From: Brevibacterium marinum
Lineage (GTDB): Bacteria > Actinomycetota > Actinomycetes > Actinomycetales > Brevibacteriaceae
DNA length: 64,000 nucleotides
Assembly (NCBI RefSeq): GCF_011927955.1
Contig: NZ_JAATJN010000001.1
Coordinates: 3,348,001 to 3,412,000 of the forward strand
Direction of reading: 5' to 3'
Shown: positions 29,293 through 38,198 of the stretch, in pieces
Layout of the letters: each line of letters begins with the position of its first letter
Numbering within the stretch: position 1 is the first letter of the stretch
Notes under the pieces: model-generated
Seen by the model: only the letters and a program-made list of their open reading frames with translations
Told to the model about the DNA's origin: nothing
The model's database searches: none
Made by a program: the position numbers and the translations under genes

Positions 29293-29955
29293 TCAGACTG
29301 CAGCCACTCGCAGCCGCTTGACTCCTGTCGGTGCCGCCATTCGCAGCAGCAGGGCGAAAGCCTGATCGACAAGTATCGCCAGAACCGCGACCCATAGCGC
29401 ACCGGCGAGGACTCCCTCTATCCCGTATGCCACCTGGTTGAGGATGACGTCACCAAGTCCACCGCTGCCGGCGATGGTGGCGATCGTAGCGGAGCTCACC
29501 GTCAACACGGCCGCAGTGCGAATACCGCTGATGATCATCGGCAGACCCAGCGGGAGTTCTACCTTGTTCAGCACCTGCAGAGGCGTCATTCCCATACCTC
29601 TCGCTGCTTTCGTCAGATCACGATCCGCAGAGTTGACCGCTTGGAACGCGTAGCTGAGTATCGGTGGGAACGCGAGGACGAACAAAGCGATCATGGCGTT
29701 GAGCATTCCGATGCCGACGAATCCGATGAGAATCGCTATCAGCGCCAGGCTCGGCAGCGCACGACCGATATTGGTGATGCTCACCGCCAGGAACTCGCCC
29801 TTGTGGATATGACCGAGCCAAATGCCGATCGGCACGCCGACGAGGATCGCCGCAAGCAACGGGATGAGGCTGATGATCAGATGCTCACCCGTCTTCTCCA
29901 TGAGCATTCCGAAATTGGCGGCCATGAATGGGAATGCCCCGAAAATGTCATTCAT
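29293..29955 (-). CDS. glycine betaine/quaternary amine ABC importer, permease
   Basis: 220 aa, five to six TMS, BPD_transp_1 fold. The EAA-type loop is AARGMGMTPLQVLNKVELPLGLPMIISGIRTAAVL, typical of OpuCB/OsmW/YehW permeases (core GMTPLQVLNKVELPL). The ATG at 29955 shares its A with the stop of the upstream permease (TGATG), so it is coupled. It is the last gene of the five-gene operon and is followed by a terminator. Confidence 0.93.
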   Translation of the reverse strand: MNDIFGAFPFMAANFGMLMEKTGEHLIISLIPLLAAILVGVPIGIWLGHIHKGEFLAVSITNIGRALPSLALIAILIGFVGIGMLNAMIALFVLAFPPILSYAFQAVNSADRDLTKAARGMGMTPLQVLNKVELPLGLPMIISGIRTAAVLTVSSATIATIAGSGGLGDVILNQVAYGIEGVLAGALWVAVLAILVDQAFALLLRMAAPTGVKRLRVAAV

Positions 29956-30674
29956 CAGACCCTCACTCTCGTCCACGGTGTGAGAATTTTGCCGACGATC
30001 ACCAGGAGCCCGTCGAAGACGAACGCCAAGAGAATCGCAAGCGCTCCAGCCGCGATGAATTGCGTATTGAACGGCGAGGACACGGCTTTGAGGATCGGTG
30101 ACCCCAGCCCGCTGTCGACGACGAATGCGGCGATCGTCGCCACACTCACGGTCAGGACTGTTGCAATGCGCAGACCGGAGATGATCGACGGCAGGGCGAG
30201 AGGCAGTTCGACGTTGACCATGAGCTGCCGCTGGTCCAGTCCCATGCCGATGGCGGACTTCTTGACGTCATCTGGCACAGCTGCCAGGCCGGCGAGCACA
30301 GCTTGGAAGATGATCACGAGGGTGAAGCACACCAGAGCGATCTCGACGGTGAGCAGCGTCAGCCCGGTGAAAGGCACGAGCAATTGGAACAGAGCGAGCG
30401 GAGGCAGCGTGTAGAGGAACGTAGCAACGATCCCGGTCGGGCCCGCAAGCCACTTCTTGCGGTAGGCGACCAATGCTGCAGCAAAGGCAATGATGAATCC
30501 GATCGCCACTGCGATGACGACCATGTAGATGTGGTCGATCAGAGGCGGCCAGAAGGCCGTTGACCATTGATCGACGAACCAGTCACCACAGAAGACACCG
30601 TTGTCGATCACGCATTCCGAGGCTTGCCCGTAGTCGGGGATGACCGGGTCACCTGCAGGTGCGATACCGCTCAT
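29955..30674 (-). CDS. glycine betaine/quaternary amine ABC importer, permease
   Basis: 239 aa. The N-terminal ~45 residues are hydrophilic with two Cys (ASECVIDNGVFCGDW), probably extracytoplasmic. Five or six helices follow, with the loop KKSAIGMGLDQRQLMVNVELPLALPSIISG (core GMGLDQRQLMVNVELPL). It pairs with the downstream permease as OpuCB/OpuCD-type heterodimer. The ATG overlaps the ATPase stop by 4 bp. Confidence 0.93.
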   Translation of the reverse strand: MSGIAPAGDPVIPDYGQASECVIDNGVFCGDWFVDQWSTAFWPPLIDHIYMVVIAVAIGFIIAFAAALVAYRKKWLAGPTGIVATFLYTLPPLALFQLLVPFTGLTLLTVEIALVCFTLVIIFQAVLAGLAAVPDDVKKSAIGMGLDQRQLMVNVELPLALPSIISGLRIATVLTVSVATIAAFVVDSGLGSPILKAVSSPFNTQFIAAGALAILLAFVFDGLLVIVGKILTPWTRVRV

Positions 30675-31717
30675 GATCCGGCGCCTTCCACAGGTAGTGC
30701 CCTCATGGCTTTGGCAGGTGGGTTCACCAGATCGTGCAGGGTGACCTCGCCGAGGTGGCTCCGCCGTTCCATCACAAGTGCACCTTGTGCCCCGGCTGCG
30801 GAGACCGCTGAGAGGGCTTCTCGCAGGGTCATATCCGATTCGACCCGCGGGCTGTCGATACCCTGCAACCCCGCCTCGGAATCGGATTTGGCAGCAAGCA
30901 CCTCACCGACGGTGGTCAGGGCGAGGCGTTTGAGTCCGCGTTCCGCCCCGAGGAATTCGGCGACGAAATCGTCCGCCGGCTGAGTGAGCACCTCGGTCGG
31001 GGTTCCGTACTGAGCGAGCATTCCCCCAGGTTTGAGAATTGCAATGCGGTCGGCCATTTTGATGGCCTCGTCGATGTCGTGGGTGACGAAGAGAGTCGTC
31101 TTTCCGACTGCTCTGTGGATCTCGAGGAATTCGTCCTGAACGGCCATACGTGTGATCGGGTCGAGCGCCCCGAAGGGTTCATCCATGAGCATGACAGGAG
31201 GGTCGGCAGCGAGCGCACGTGCAATTCCGACTCGCTGCTGCTGACCGCCGGAGAGCTGGGAGGGATATCTGCCGAGCCAAGTGTCGACTGGGGTGAATCC
31301 GACCAGCTCCAGCAGTTCGGTGGTCCGCTTCTTGACCTGTGCCTTGTCCCATTTGAGGATATTCGGCACGGTCGCGATGTTCTCCGCAACCGTGTAGTGC
31401 GGGAACAATCCGGACTGCTGTATCGCGTAGCCAATGGTCCGGCGCAGCTCGATGGCGGGAATGTCCATGATGCTGCGATCGCCGATGCGGATGTCCCCGC
31501 TGGTGAGGTCGACTATGCGATTGACCAGCTGCAGGGCAGTCGTCTTACCGCCGCCGGATGGCCCGACGAGGCACACGAGTTCACCGGACTTCACTTCGAT
31601 ATCGAGCGAGTCGAGGGCAGGAGCGGCCTGACCAGAGTAGAGCTTGGTGACCTGTTCGAAGACAATGGCCGAGTTCGCAGTCTGACTCGGCGACGTATTG
31701 GTGGAAGAAAGTGTCAT
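30671..31717 (-). CDS. glycine betaine/quaternary amine ABC importer, ATPase
   Basis: 348 aa. Walker A GPSGGGKTT, Q-loop IQQSGLFPH, signature LSGGQQQRVGIARAL, Walker B VMLMDEPFGALD and H-loop FVTHDIDEA are intact. The C-terminal ~85 residues are CBS-like (LREALSAVSAAGAQGALVMERR), as in OpuCA, where CBS pairs sense ionic strength or nucleotides; here only about one repeat is evident. Its start is 7 bp from the binding-protein stop. Confidence 0.94.
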   Translation of the reverse strand: MTLSSTNTSPSQTANSAIVFEQVTKLYSGQAAPALDSLDIEVKSGELVCLVGPSGGGKTTALQLVNRIVDLTSGDIRIGDRSIMDIPAIELRRTIGYAIQQSGLFPHYTVAENIATVPNILKWDKAQVKKRTTELLELVGFTPVDTWLGRYPSQLSGGQQQRVGIARALAADPPVMLMDEPFGALDPITRMAVQDEFLEIHRAVGKTTLFVTHDIDEAIKMADRIAILKPGGMLAQYGTPTEVLTQPADDFVAEFLGAERGLKRLALTTVGEVLAAKSDSEAGLQGIDSPRVESDMTLREALSAVSAAGAQGALVMERRSHLGEVTLHDLVNPPAKAMRALPVEGAGS

Positions 31718-31724
31718 TGTGGTC

Positions 31725-32678
31725 TCACATCAGTCCGTTCTCTTGCAGGAAGACCTTCGCCACTTGGGCGGGGTCGATCCTGTTGATGGCAGAGGCCTCG
31801 TTGAGAGCCTGGATAGCGTCGATCGTCAGGAGCGAATGAAGAGCATTGAGAAATTCGGGAGCATCCCCTTCAAGGTCGTGGAACACGTCGTCCCGGATCA
31901 GGGGCACCACATTTTGGAATCCGAAGAGCTTCTTGTCATCCTCGAGGACGACAAGATCAGACCTCAGCAGCTGCGGGTCTGTGGTGAACACGTCGGCCGC
32001 TTGGATCTCGCCCCGCTCGATCGCCTGATAATTCAACCCGATGCTCAAGGTCTTGAGTTCCATATTGTCCAGACCGTAGGTTTCGACGATTCCCTCATAC
32101 CCGATCGCCCCGGAGACATTGTCGGGGTAAGTCGAATAGATGAAGTTGCCGATTCCTTTGAGGTCGGAAACCTTCTTGAGTCCATGCTCGTCGGCGAATT
32201 CTTTGCGCACGGCGATCGCGTTCTTATTCTCGAACGGAGTTGCCTGAAGTGTGGTCACTCCATGTTCGTTTTCCCACTTCGTGGCGATGTCAAAGGTTTC
32301 CTCAGCCGTGCCCAATGCTGTGTCCGTGCCGGCCCAATTCACCACAATGACTCCGGTGTATTCGGGGTAGATATCGATCTGACCCGATTGCAGGGCTGTG
32401 TTGATGATGTCACTGGAGCCGACGTTCGTCTTCAGATCCACCTGGTATCCGCGGGCTCGCAGACCTTGAGCGTAGAGTTCGCCCATGATCCAGCTCTCGG
32501 CGAATCCCTTGGACCCGACTGTGATCCTCCGGCCGGCGGCACCGGATTTGGTTCCGCCTAGATTCGCGGTGGTGGCAGTACAGCCGCTCAGGGCGGCCGC
32601 AGCCATTCCTGCTCCGACGGCGCCGAGCGTTCCCAGCGCTCGGCGCCGATTGAGTGTATGACCAATCAGTTTGTGCAT
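31725..32678 (-). CDS. glycine betaine/quaternary amine ABC importer, binding lipoprotein
   Basis: 317 aa. The signal peptide has RRR at residues 11-13, a hydrophobic stretch and the lipobox LSGC (Cys33), so it is a lipoprotein, possibly Tat-routed. The OpuAC/OsmF domain is recognisable: ITVGSKGFAESWIMGELYAQ (core GSKGFAESWIMGEL), GQIDIYPEYTGV, and IQAADVFTTDPQL. It binds a quaternary amine or similar compound outside the cell. It begins 6 bp after the hydrolase gene ends. Confidence 0.93.
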   Translation of the reverse strand: MHKLIGHTLNRRRALGTLGAVGAGMAAAALSGCTATTANLGGTKSGAAGRRITVGSKGFAESWIMGELYAQGLRARGYQVDLKTNVGSSDIINTALQSGQIDIYPEYTGVIVVNWAGTDTALGTAEETFDIATKWENEHGVTTLQATPFENKNAIAVRKEFADEHGLKKVSDLKGIGNFIYSTYPDNVSGAIGYEGIVETYGLDNMELKTLSIGLNYQAIERGEIQAADVFTTDPQLLRSDLVVLEDDKKLFGFQNVVPLIRDDVFHDLEGDAPEFLNALHSLLTIDAIQALNEASAINRIDPAQVAKVFLQENGLM

Positions 32679-32684
32679 GAGAAC

Positions 32685-34886
32685 TCAGTTCAGCTCGCGA
32701 GGAATGCTCTTCGTGGTCGTTCGTGAGTGGAACTGCTTTCCATCCTTGTATGCGACAAGCTCGTTTGTGACGAGGAAATTGACTGCGTCGCCGCTCATCG
32801 TGCTCCGCGTCCGCAACTCGACATCCCAGCCCTGATCGTCGCTGGTGAGCGCGCTTGCGTCCATCTGTTTCAGCCGGGCCTGGTCGCCGACAGGATCAGC
32901 GAGCGCAGGTCTCCGATACCTAATCACTCGCTCACAGATGGCCGTCGGCGAGAGCGGATCAGTTTCGTTCCGCTCATAGGAGTCTCGTTCGAGAGTGTAG
33001 TAGTAGAGACCATCGCTCGTGTTCGTCTGCCAGCCCTCTGCTTCTGTGGTCACGGTAGCGCTCCGATTCACCAGATCTGACTGCAGACGGCGGGTCATCG
33101 GCACACCGGACGCGTCAATGGTCGACAAAGGAGGGCTCGGAGGTGTGCCGAGGTGCGCGGTGAGTGCCTCTGAAGTACGCGCATCCTCGTCAGGCGAGAC
33201 GACTCGTCTGATCGGCAAATCGAGTTGAGGGTCTTCGATGACAGTGACGAGCGTCTCTTCCGGTGACGGCCAGAGAATCGGCCAAAAGCTCGATGAGACG
33301 CTCAGCCGCAGACGGTGGCCCGGCAGGAACCGATGGGCAACAGACAGGAGCGAGAAGTCGAGTACGACGCACTCCCCCGGTGTCAGCGCTTCGGGATGTT
33401 CGTGCGTTGAGTGGTGAGTCAGGTTGAACAGACCCATGGTGACGAGCCTTGAGGAACCATCAGGAGCTACATCGCAGATCCGGGCGGCAATGACGCCACG
33501 ATCGGCGTTTGAGCTGACAGTGACCTTCATGCCCGGAGTGCCGATGATCTCCAGTCCGTCAGGCAGCTGCCAGTCCGCAGTATAGGAATGTGCATCGTCT
33601 GCAGCCTGATCCCCGGCCATGCCTGCGGCTTCTCCGAACTGCAGCCAGTTACCGGCGTTGTAGCCGATGAGCTCCGTGCTTCGCAGCTGTCGGGGGCCAG
33701 CCACTGCCGAGACCTCGGCTTTCCAAGTCGTGTCCTCGACCTGTGGTGAGGGCCAGGTGTTCTCTGCGATCCACCGTCCGGGTCGGTTCTCACGGTCCGA
33801 GTGGACAGGTGTGCTGTCGGGGACATAGGCCCGCAGCTGAGGCTGCTCCTTGACTCCGTTGTCGATTCCGCTCATCCACTGGTCCCACCAGCGCACGGCT
33901 TCGGAGATGAAGTCGATCCCTGGCCCCGGTGCTGCCTGGTGTGGGTAATTGTGTGCCCACGGACCCAGCAGCGCGTGGACGGGTGGGTACTCCGGGTTCG
34001 ACTCTCTCTGCTCGTTCGCATTCTCCATGAGACGGAACAGGGTCGTGCGATATTCGTCGAGGAGGCCGCCGACTGCAAGGATCGGAACCTGGATGGCTTC
34101 AGGTGTCTCGCACACCGAGGCGTGCTTCCAGTACTCGTCGCGGCGTTGGTGGCCGAGCCAATCGTTGATGTTGACAGGGGCTTCGTCGATGCGACGTTTC
34201 CAGTCCTCGTCCCAACCCTCACCCATGATCGCCGGATCCTGCGGGCGCGCGTTGTACCCCCACATCGTGGAGGCCCAAGACAGCATCTGGTCCGCAACGA
34301 TTGCGCCGCCGTTGTAGTGAACGTCGTCGGCATAACGGTCGTCGGTGGAACAGATAGTGATGATTGCGGCCAGTTCTGGTGGCTGGAGCGCAGCAAGCTG
34401 CAGGCCGTTGAAACCGCCCCAGGACTTTCCGATCACCCCGACCTTGCCGTTCGACCACGACTGTGCTGCGATCCAGCTGAGGACCTGCAGCCCGTCGTCG
34501 AGCTCGGTTGCGGAGTATTCGTCGGTCATGACGCCAGTTGAATCTCCACATCCGCGCAGGTCAACGCGAATGCTGGCATAGCCAGCGCGCGCGAACTCGG
34601 GATGGATCGTCTGGTCGCGGCCAGCGGTCATATCGTTCTTACGGTAAGGGATGTATTCGAGAACGGCTGGAACCGCGCTGTCTCCAAGGTTATCCGGGAG
34701 CCAGATTCGGGCCGCAAGTTCGACACCGTCTGCGAGCGGGATGCGGGTGTGCTCGATCACGTCGACGCCGCGCGGATTCGTCCGGTAGCGGTCCGCGGGC
34801 TCGTTCTCGCTGCCGACACCGGCTTTGCCCACAGCATCGGTGGGCAGCTGTGTATGTGTGTGCTGATGCGAAGATTCTGTTGCCAT
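32685..34886 (-). CDS. CocE/NonD family (peptidase S15) alpha/beta hydrolase
   Basis: 733 aa. The catalytic Ser is in VGVIGKSWGGFNGLQ. The N-terminal RIPLADGVELAARIWLPD and YIPYRKNDMTAGRD, plus RVDLRGCGDSTG, mark the S15/CocE class. The acid and His are expected in GGLLDEYRTT and GPWAHNYPHQ. The C-terminal jelly roll (X-Pro dipeptidyl-peptidase C) is followed by an extra ~130-residue domain. There is no signal peptide, so it acts in the cytosol. First gene of the importer operon, 6 bp before the binding protein. It may release a betaine, choline or proline-type product from an imported ester or amide; that link is inference. ATG 34886 lacks a clear ribosome site. Confidence 0.9.
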   Translation of the reverse strand: MATESSHQHTHTQLPTDAVGKAGVGSENEPADRYRTNPRGVDVIEHTRIPLADGVELAARIWLPDNLGDSAVPAVLEYIPYRKNDMTAGRDQTIHPEFARAGYASIRVDLRGCGDSTGVMTDEYSATELDDGLQVLSWIAAQSWSNGKVGVIGKSWGGFNGLQLAALQPPELAAIITICSTDDRYADDVHYNGGAIVADQMLSWASTMWGYNARPQDPAIMGEGWDEDWKRRIDEAPVNINDWLGHQRRDEYWKHASVCETPEAIQVPILAVGGLLDEYRTTLFRLMENANEQRESNPEYPPVHALLGPWAHNYPHQAAPGPGIDFISEAVRWWDQWMSGIDNGVKEQPQLRAYVPDSTPVHSDRENRPGRWIAENTWPSPQVEDTTWKAEVSAVAGPRQLRSTELIGYNAGNWLQFGEAAGMAGDQAADDAHSYTADWQLPDGLEIIGTPGMKVTVSSNADRGVIAARICDVAPDGSSRLVTMGLFNLTHHSTHEHPEALTPGECVVLDFSLLSVAHRFLPGHRLRLSVSSSFWPILWPSPEETLVTVIEDPQLDLPIRRVVSPDEDARTSEALTAHLGTPPSPPLSTIDASGVPMTRRLQSDLVNRSATVTTEAEGWQTNTSDGLYYYTLERDSYERNETDPLSPTAICERVIRYRRPALADPVGDQARLKQMDASALTSDDQGWDVELRTRSTMSGDAVNFLVTNELVAYKDGKQFHSRTTTKSIPRELN

Positions 34887-35030
34887 AGTGATGGACGCTA
34901 ACAGGGGCTACTGCATCGCCGTTCAGTTGTTTCGGCTAGTGATATTGCACCTTTCACGCGACGTCTGTAAGCAGGCAGCTGGCCCCACCTGCGCTCGGGG
35001 ACTATCCTCGGGTGCAGGAGGTCCACACCG

Positions 35031-35858
35031 ATGACAGCCCTGACGAATGTGACTATCTGCCGGACGTGCGGTGTCGAGACGTCCACGCCTCCGCCCAATG
35101 TGTGCCCGATCTGTGCTGACGAACGACAGTGGCTGCCTTCGACGGGTCAGGTGTGGACGACGCGTGAAGATCTCGAGTCCGAGCAGCACAGTGTCTCGAT
35201 CGCCGAACGCGAACCGGGCCTTTTCGCACTGCGCGTGGAACCGAAGCTGGGCATCGGGCAGACGTGTTATCTGGCTCAGACCGAGCACGGCAATGTGCTC
35301 TTCGACGTCCCTCCCTACATCGATGACAAAGTGGTTGCCGCGATCGCGGAGCTCGGCGGCATCCAAGCGATCGCCGCGAGTCATCCCCACATGTTCGGCC
35401 TGCAGCTCGAATGGAGTGCGGCCTTCGACGACGCACCGATCTTCGTCTGCCGAGCCGATGCGGAATGGGTCCAGCGCGAGGGTCTGAACATTTGGTTCTA
35501 TTACCAGCAGTCCGAGCCGGTTCCCGGTGTTCGACTGCAGCGCACTGGCGGCCATTTCGCCGGAAGCGCCGTGGCTCTGTGGACCGGACATGATGGTGAA
35601 GGCGTCATGCTCAGCGGTGACACGATCGGACCGGTGGCCCGCTCCGGCTGGGTCACGTTCATGCGCAGCTTCCCCAACTACCTGCCGCTGTCGGCGAGAG
35701 TCGTCAGGCGCATTGCCGCCTCGGTGGCCGATCTCGATTTCGACCGGATGTACGGCAACTTCGGGCAGACGATCGCGTCAGGGGCCGGTGAAGCTGTTGC
35801 GAGCTCGGCCGAACGCTATGCCGAGTGGGTCTCAGGCGTTCACGACGACCTCACCTGA
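35031..35858 (+). CDS. MBL-fold metallohydrolase with N-terminal zinc ribbon
   Basis: 275 aa. Residues ~10-29 carry two CxxC pairs (CRTCG and CPIC), a zinc-ribbon-like element. The rest is a metallo-beta-lactamase fold with ASHPHMFG in the place of the HxHxDH motif and LSGDTIG for the second metal site. The motif is reduced (no Asp-His after HPH), so metal binding or catalysis may differ from classical members. Substrate unknown. Divergent from the S15 operon (144-bp gap). Confidence 0.82.
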   Translation: MTALTNVTICRTCGVETSTPPPNVCPICADERQWLPSTGQVWTTREDLESEQHSVSIAEREPGLFALRVEPKLGIGQTCYLAQTEHGNVLFDVPPYIDDKVVAAIAELGGIQAIAASHPHMFGLQLEWSAAFDDAPIFVCRADAEWVQREGLNIWFYYQQSEPVPGVRLQRTGGHFAGSAVALWTGHDGEGVMLSGDTIGPVARSGWVTFMRSFPNYLPLSARVVRRIAASVADLDFDRMYGNFGQTIASGAGEAVASSAERYAEWVSGVHDDLT

Positions 35859-35862
35859 GGAA

Positions 35863-35905
35863 CTCGGCCCTGGCCCGGGAAGACACCCAAAGCCGGGCCG
35901 CCGAG
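35863..35905 (+). terminator. hairpin terminator after the MBL gene
   Basis: CTCGGC plus GGCCCGG (35863-35878, with a 3-base bulge) pairs with CCGGGCCGCCGAG (35893-35905) around a 14-base loop, 5 bp after the stop. Confidence 0.6.
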
Positions 35906-35950
35906 GTTGTGCTCCGGTTCTCCGATCATCGGCCGTAAGGTCGCCCGTTC

Positions 35951-36069
35951 GCTGGGTTGCTCAGTTTTACGGATAGCACGCTCGCCGGGTTGCTCAGTCT
36001 CTGGATTGCTCAGTTGTCGGCTTGCACAGTCGTCGGGTTGCGCGCTCGTCCGGTTGGAGCATTGGCTCA
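35951..36069. repeat. degenerate ~16-bp array at the desaturase stop codon
   Basis: Repeated GGGTTGCTCAGT / GGATTGCTCAGTTGTC / GGCTTGCACAGTCGTC / GGGTTGCGCGCTCGTC elements run up to the desaturase stop (TCA complement, 36067). GCTCAG recurs at 35959, 35992, 36008 and 36065. About seven units, the middle ones decayed. Confidence 0.75.
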
Positions 36070-37218
36070 GCGCGAGCGGAACTGCGCGGTGACCGGGCAG
36101 TCGAAGGGGTCTGACTGTCCCAGGCCGACCCGGTTGAGGTAGCGGACGATGATGCCGAAAGATTCGAAGAGCGTCGTCTCCGTATATTCGATGTCCTTCT
36201 GGCGGCAGTATTCGCGGACCATCGGCTGGACCTTGTGCAGATTGACGCTGGGCATGCTGGGGAAGAGGTGGTGTTCGATCTGATAATTCAGGCCACCCAT
36301 GAGGAAGCCCATCGGACGCCCGCCCGAGATATTGCGTGACATCAGAGTCTGGCGGCGCAGGAAGTCGATCTTGACGTCCTTGGGAACGATCGGCTGCCCC
36401 TTGTGATTGGGAGCAAACGAACCGCCCATGTGCACACCGAAGACCATGACCTGGACGATGGTGAAGACGATGCCGATGAGTGGCCCGGCTGCCCAGATGG
36501 CGATGAGGGGGAACCCGATGAGTCGGATGGTGATGAAGACGCCTTCGATCCAACGACGTTTGATCGATGACTGTCCCTTGATGATCGCCTTGACCGAATT
36601 CACGTGCAGCTGCAGACCGGCCAGTGTCAGCAGGGGGAAGAAGAACCAGCCCTGCCGTGCCGCGAACCATTTCGCCAGACCCGAGCGCTGCTGCGCGTCT
36701 TCGGCGGTGAAGACCAGTGCACCCGGCGCGATGTCGCCGTCGACACCTGCCTTGTTCGGATTCGCGTGGTGGAGAGCATTGTGCTTCTTCAGCCACCAGC
36801 CGTAGCTGAGGCCGATGAAGAGATTGCCGATGATGGTCGAGACCCACTCGCCGACCTTGCCGCTGGTGAAGATCTGACGGTGCGCCGCGTCGTGGGCGAC
36901 ATACGCTGTCTGGGTGAAGATGATCCCGAAGACGACCGCGGTGGCCATCTGCCACCAGCTTTCACCGATGAGGAAGAGCATCGCAAAGGCGACGACGTAG
37001 GAGAGCCCGAGAAGGACGAAGCGCAGGGTGTTCCAGCCTGGTCGCCGTGCCAGCAGGCCGGCTTCTTTGACCTGAGCCATGAGCGCACTGAAGTCGCTGG
37101 CGAATTCCTGCTGCGCGGTGCCGCGATTGGCGCGCCTTCGCTGCAACACCTCAGCCCTGGATTCTTTCCCGAGGGCGGGTGTCGACAGGGGCCTATTCAC
37201 GACATCTACTGATTCCAT
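36067..37218 (-). CDS. membrane fatty acid desaturase
   Basis: 383 aa. The three histidine boxes of acyl-lipid desaturases are present: HDAAHR, KKHNALHHANPN and QIEHHLFPSMP, with two hydrophobic pairs between them. The QIEHH box is that of the delta-6/front-end-like and mycobacterial DesA3-type enzymes. It introduces a double bond into membrane acyl chains. The gene directly follows a histidine kinase/response regulator pair and has its own near-leaderless promoter, so cold- or fluidity-induced expression as in the DesK/DesR system is likely. N-terminal ~60 residues are hydrophilic. Confidence 0.93.
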   Translation of the reverse strand: MESVDVVNRPLSTPALGKESRAEVLQRRRANRGTAQQEFASDFSALMAQVKEAGLLARRPGWNTLRFVLLGLSYVVAFAMLFLIGESWWQMATAVVFGIIFTQTAYVAHDAAHRQIFTSGKVGEWVSTIIGNLFIGLSYGWWLKKHNALHHANPNKAGVDGDIAPGALVFTAEDAQQRSGLAKWFAARQGWFFFPLLTLAGLQLHVNSVKAIIKGQSSIKRRWIEGVFITIRLIGFPLIAIWAAGPLIGIVFTIVQVMVFGVHMGGSFAPNHKGQPIVPKDVKIDFLRRQTLMSRNISGGRPMGFLMGGLNYQIEHHLFPSMPSVNLHKVQPMVREYCRQKDIEYTETTLFESFGIIVRYLNRVGLGQSDPFDCPVTAQFRSR

Positions 37219-37220
37219 AT

Positions 37221-37257
37221 TACTGACGGTATAGGTCCCACCAGCTGTTTGGCGTCA
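37221..37257 (-). promoter_or_regulatory. desaturase promoter
   Basis: On the minus strand TGACGC (37257-37252) and TATACC (37233-37228) are 18 bp apart, placing +1 about 3 bases before the ATG at 37218. No ribosome site is visible, so the mRNA would be leaderless or nearly so. The response regulator encoded upstream is the likely activator. Confidence 0.5.
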
Positions 37258-37278
37258 CCCCAGAGCACCGTATTCCAC

Positions 37279-37296
37279 CCCCTACTCGGGTAGGGG
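37279..37296 (-). terminator. short hairpin between response regulator and desaturase genes
   Basis: CCCCTAC (37279-37285) and GTAGGGG (37290-37296) form a 7-bp stem with a 4-base loop, 8 bp after the response-regulator stop. It may end or trim the kinase/regulator mRNA. Confidence 0.5.
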
Positions 37297-37304
37297 TGAA
37301 GCGT

Positions 37305-38198
37305 TCAGACTTGTGTCCGGGGCACGACGAGTCCGGACTCATAGGCCGCAATCACCGCCTGCGCACGGTCTCTGGCGTCGAGCTTGTAAAGGATCCTCGA
37401 GACATGAGTCTTGACCGTCTGCACGGCGATGAACAGCGAGGCTGCGATCTCCGTATTCGTTTCACCGCGTGCCACGAGCACCAGAATCTCGCGTTCCCGA
37501 TCGGTGAGATCCGGCAGGGCAGCGGCGTTCGAACTCTGCGGTCCCGCGGCGAAGTGCTCGATGACCCGGCGGGTGACGCTCGGGGCCAGGAGCCCATCGC
37601 CCGATGCCACCACACGCACCGCCTCGGCGAGCTCCTTGGGCGGAGCATCCTTGAGGAGGAAGCCGCTGGCACCGGCCCGGATCGCATCGAAGACGTAGTC
37701 GTCGATGTCGAAAGTCGTGAGCATGATGATCCGCGGGACGCCCCCGTCGATGGTGTTCGTGCCCAGGGTGCTCAACGTCGACCGCTGCGTTTGCTGATCG
37801 TGATCGCGGTCGGTCTGCTGATACTGGTCATGCAGTGGGGATGGCTGCAGATCAGCGGATTGGAAGCCAGGTTCTTGGAGGTCAGGTGAATGGAGAGCGG
37901 ACGTCGGCAGTTCCTGTGCTCGCAGATCATGGAACGACGGATCCTGTTCCTCGGATCCGTTCGAGGAACCGGCTCCGGTACCCGCCGAGAGGATTTCTCG
38001 AGTGGCCTCAATGCCGTCCATTTCAGGCATCCGCACATCCATGAGGACGATATCTGGTTTCACCTCGGCGACGAGGCTCACACATTCGACTCCGTCCTGT
38101 GCCTGACCGACCACCTCGATATCGGGGTGCGCGTCCAGCAGAGCGGCGAAACCTGCCCGTACCATCGCCTGATCATCGGCAATCACGATCCGAATCAC
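37305..38198 (-). CDS. NarL/DesR-type response regulator with a large insert in the receiver domain
   Basis: 297 aa. The receiver has DD at 8-9, phospho-acceptor Asp54 (VLMDVRMPEMDG), Thr in MLTTFD and Lys in FLLKDAPP. The LuxR-type HTH is at the C-terminus (LTDREREILVLVARGETNTEIAASLFIAVQTVKTHVSRI, core TNTEIAASLFIAVQTVKTHV). Family members are ~210-220 aa; the excess is a Ser/Gln/Asp/Pro-rich insert at about residues 71-153, between helix 3 and strand 4. Reading frame and flanking motifs are intact. It overlaps the kinase gene by 4 bp. Likely activates the desaturase next to it. Confidence 0.92.
   Translation of the reverse strand: MIRIVIADDQAMVRAGFAALLDAHPDIEVVGQAQDGVECVSLVAEVKPDIVLMDVRMPEMDGIEATREILSAGTGAGSSNGSEEQDPSFHDLRAQELPTSALHSPDLQEPGFQSADLQPSPLHDQYQQTDRDHDQQTQRSTLSTLGTNTIDGGVPRIIMLTTFDIDDYVFDAIRAGASGFLLKDAPPKELAEAVRVVASGDGLLAPSVTRRVIEHFAAGPQSSNAAALPDLTDREREILVLVARGETNTEIAASLFIAVQTVKTHVSRILYKLDARDRAQAVIAAYESGLVVPRTQV

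Noticed and set aside
31079..31786. 235-codon plus-strand frame opposite the ABC ATPase
   Set aside because: The minus strand has all ATPase motifs in one frame; the plus frame is a shadow.
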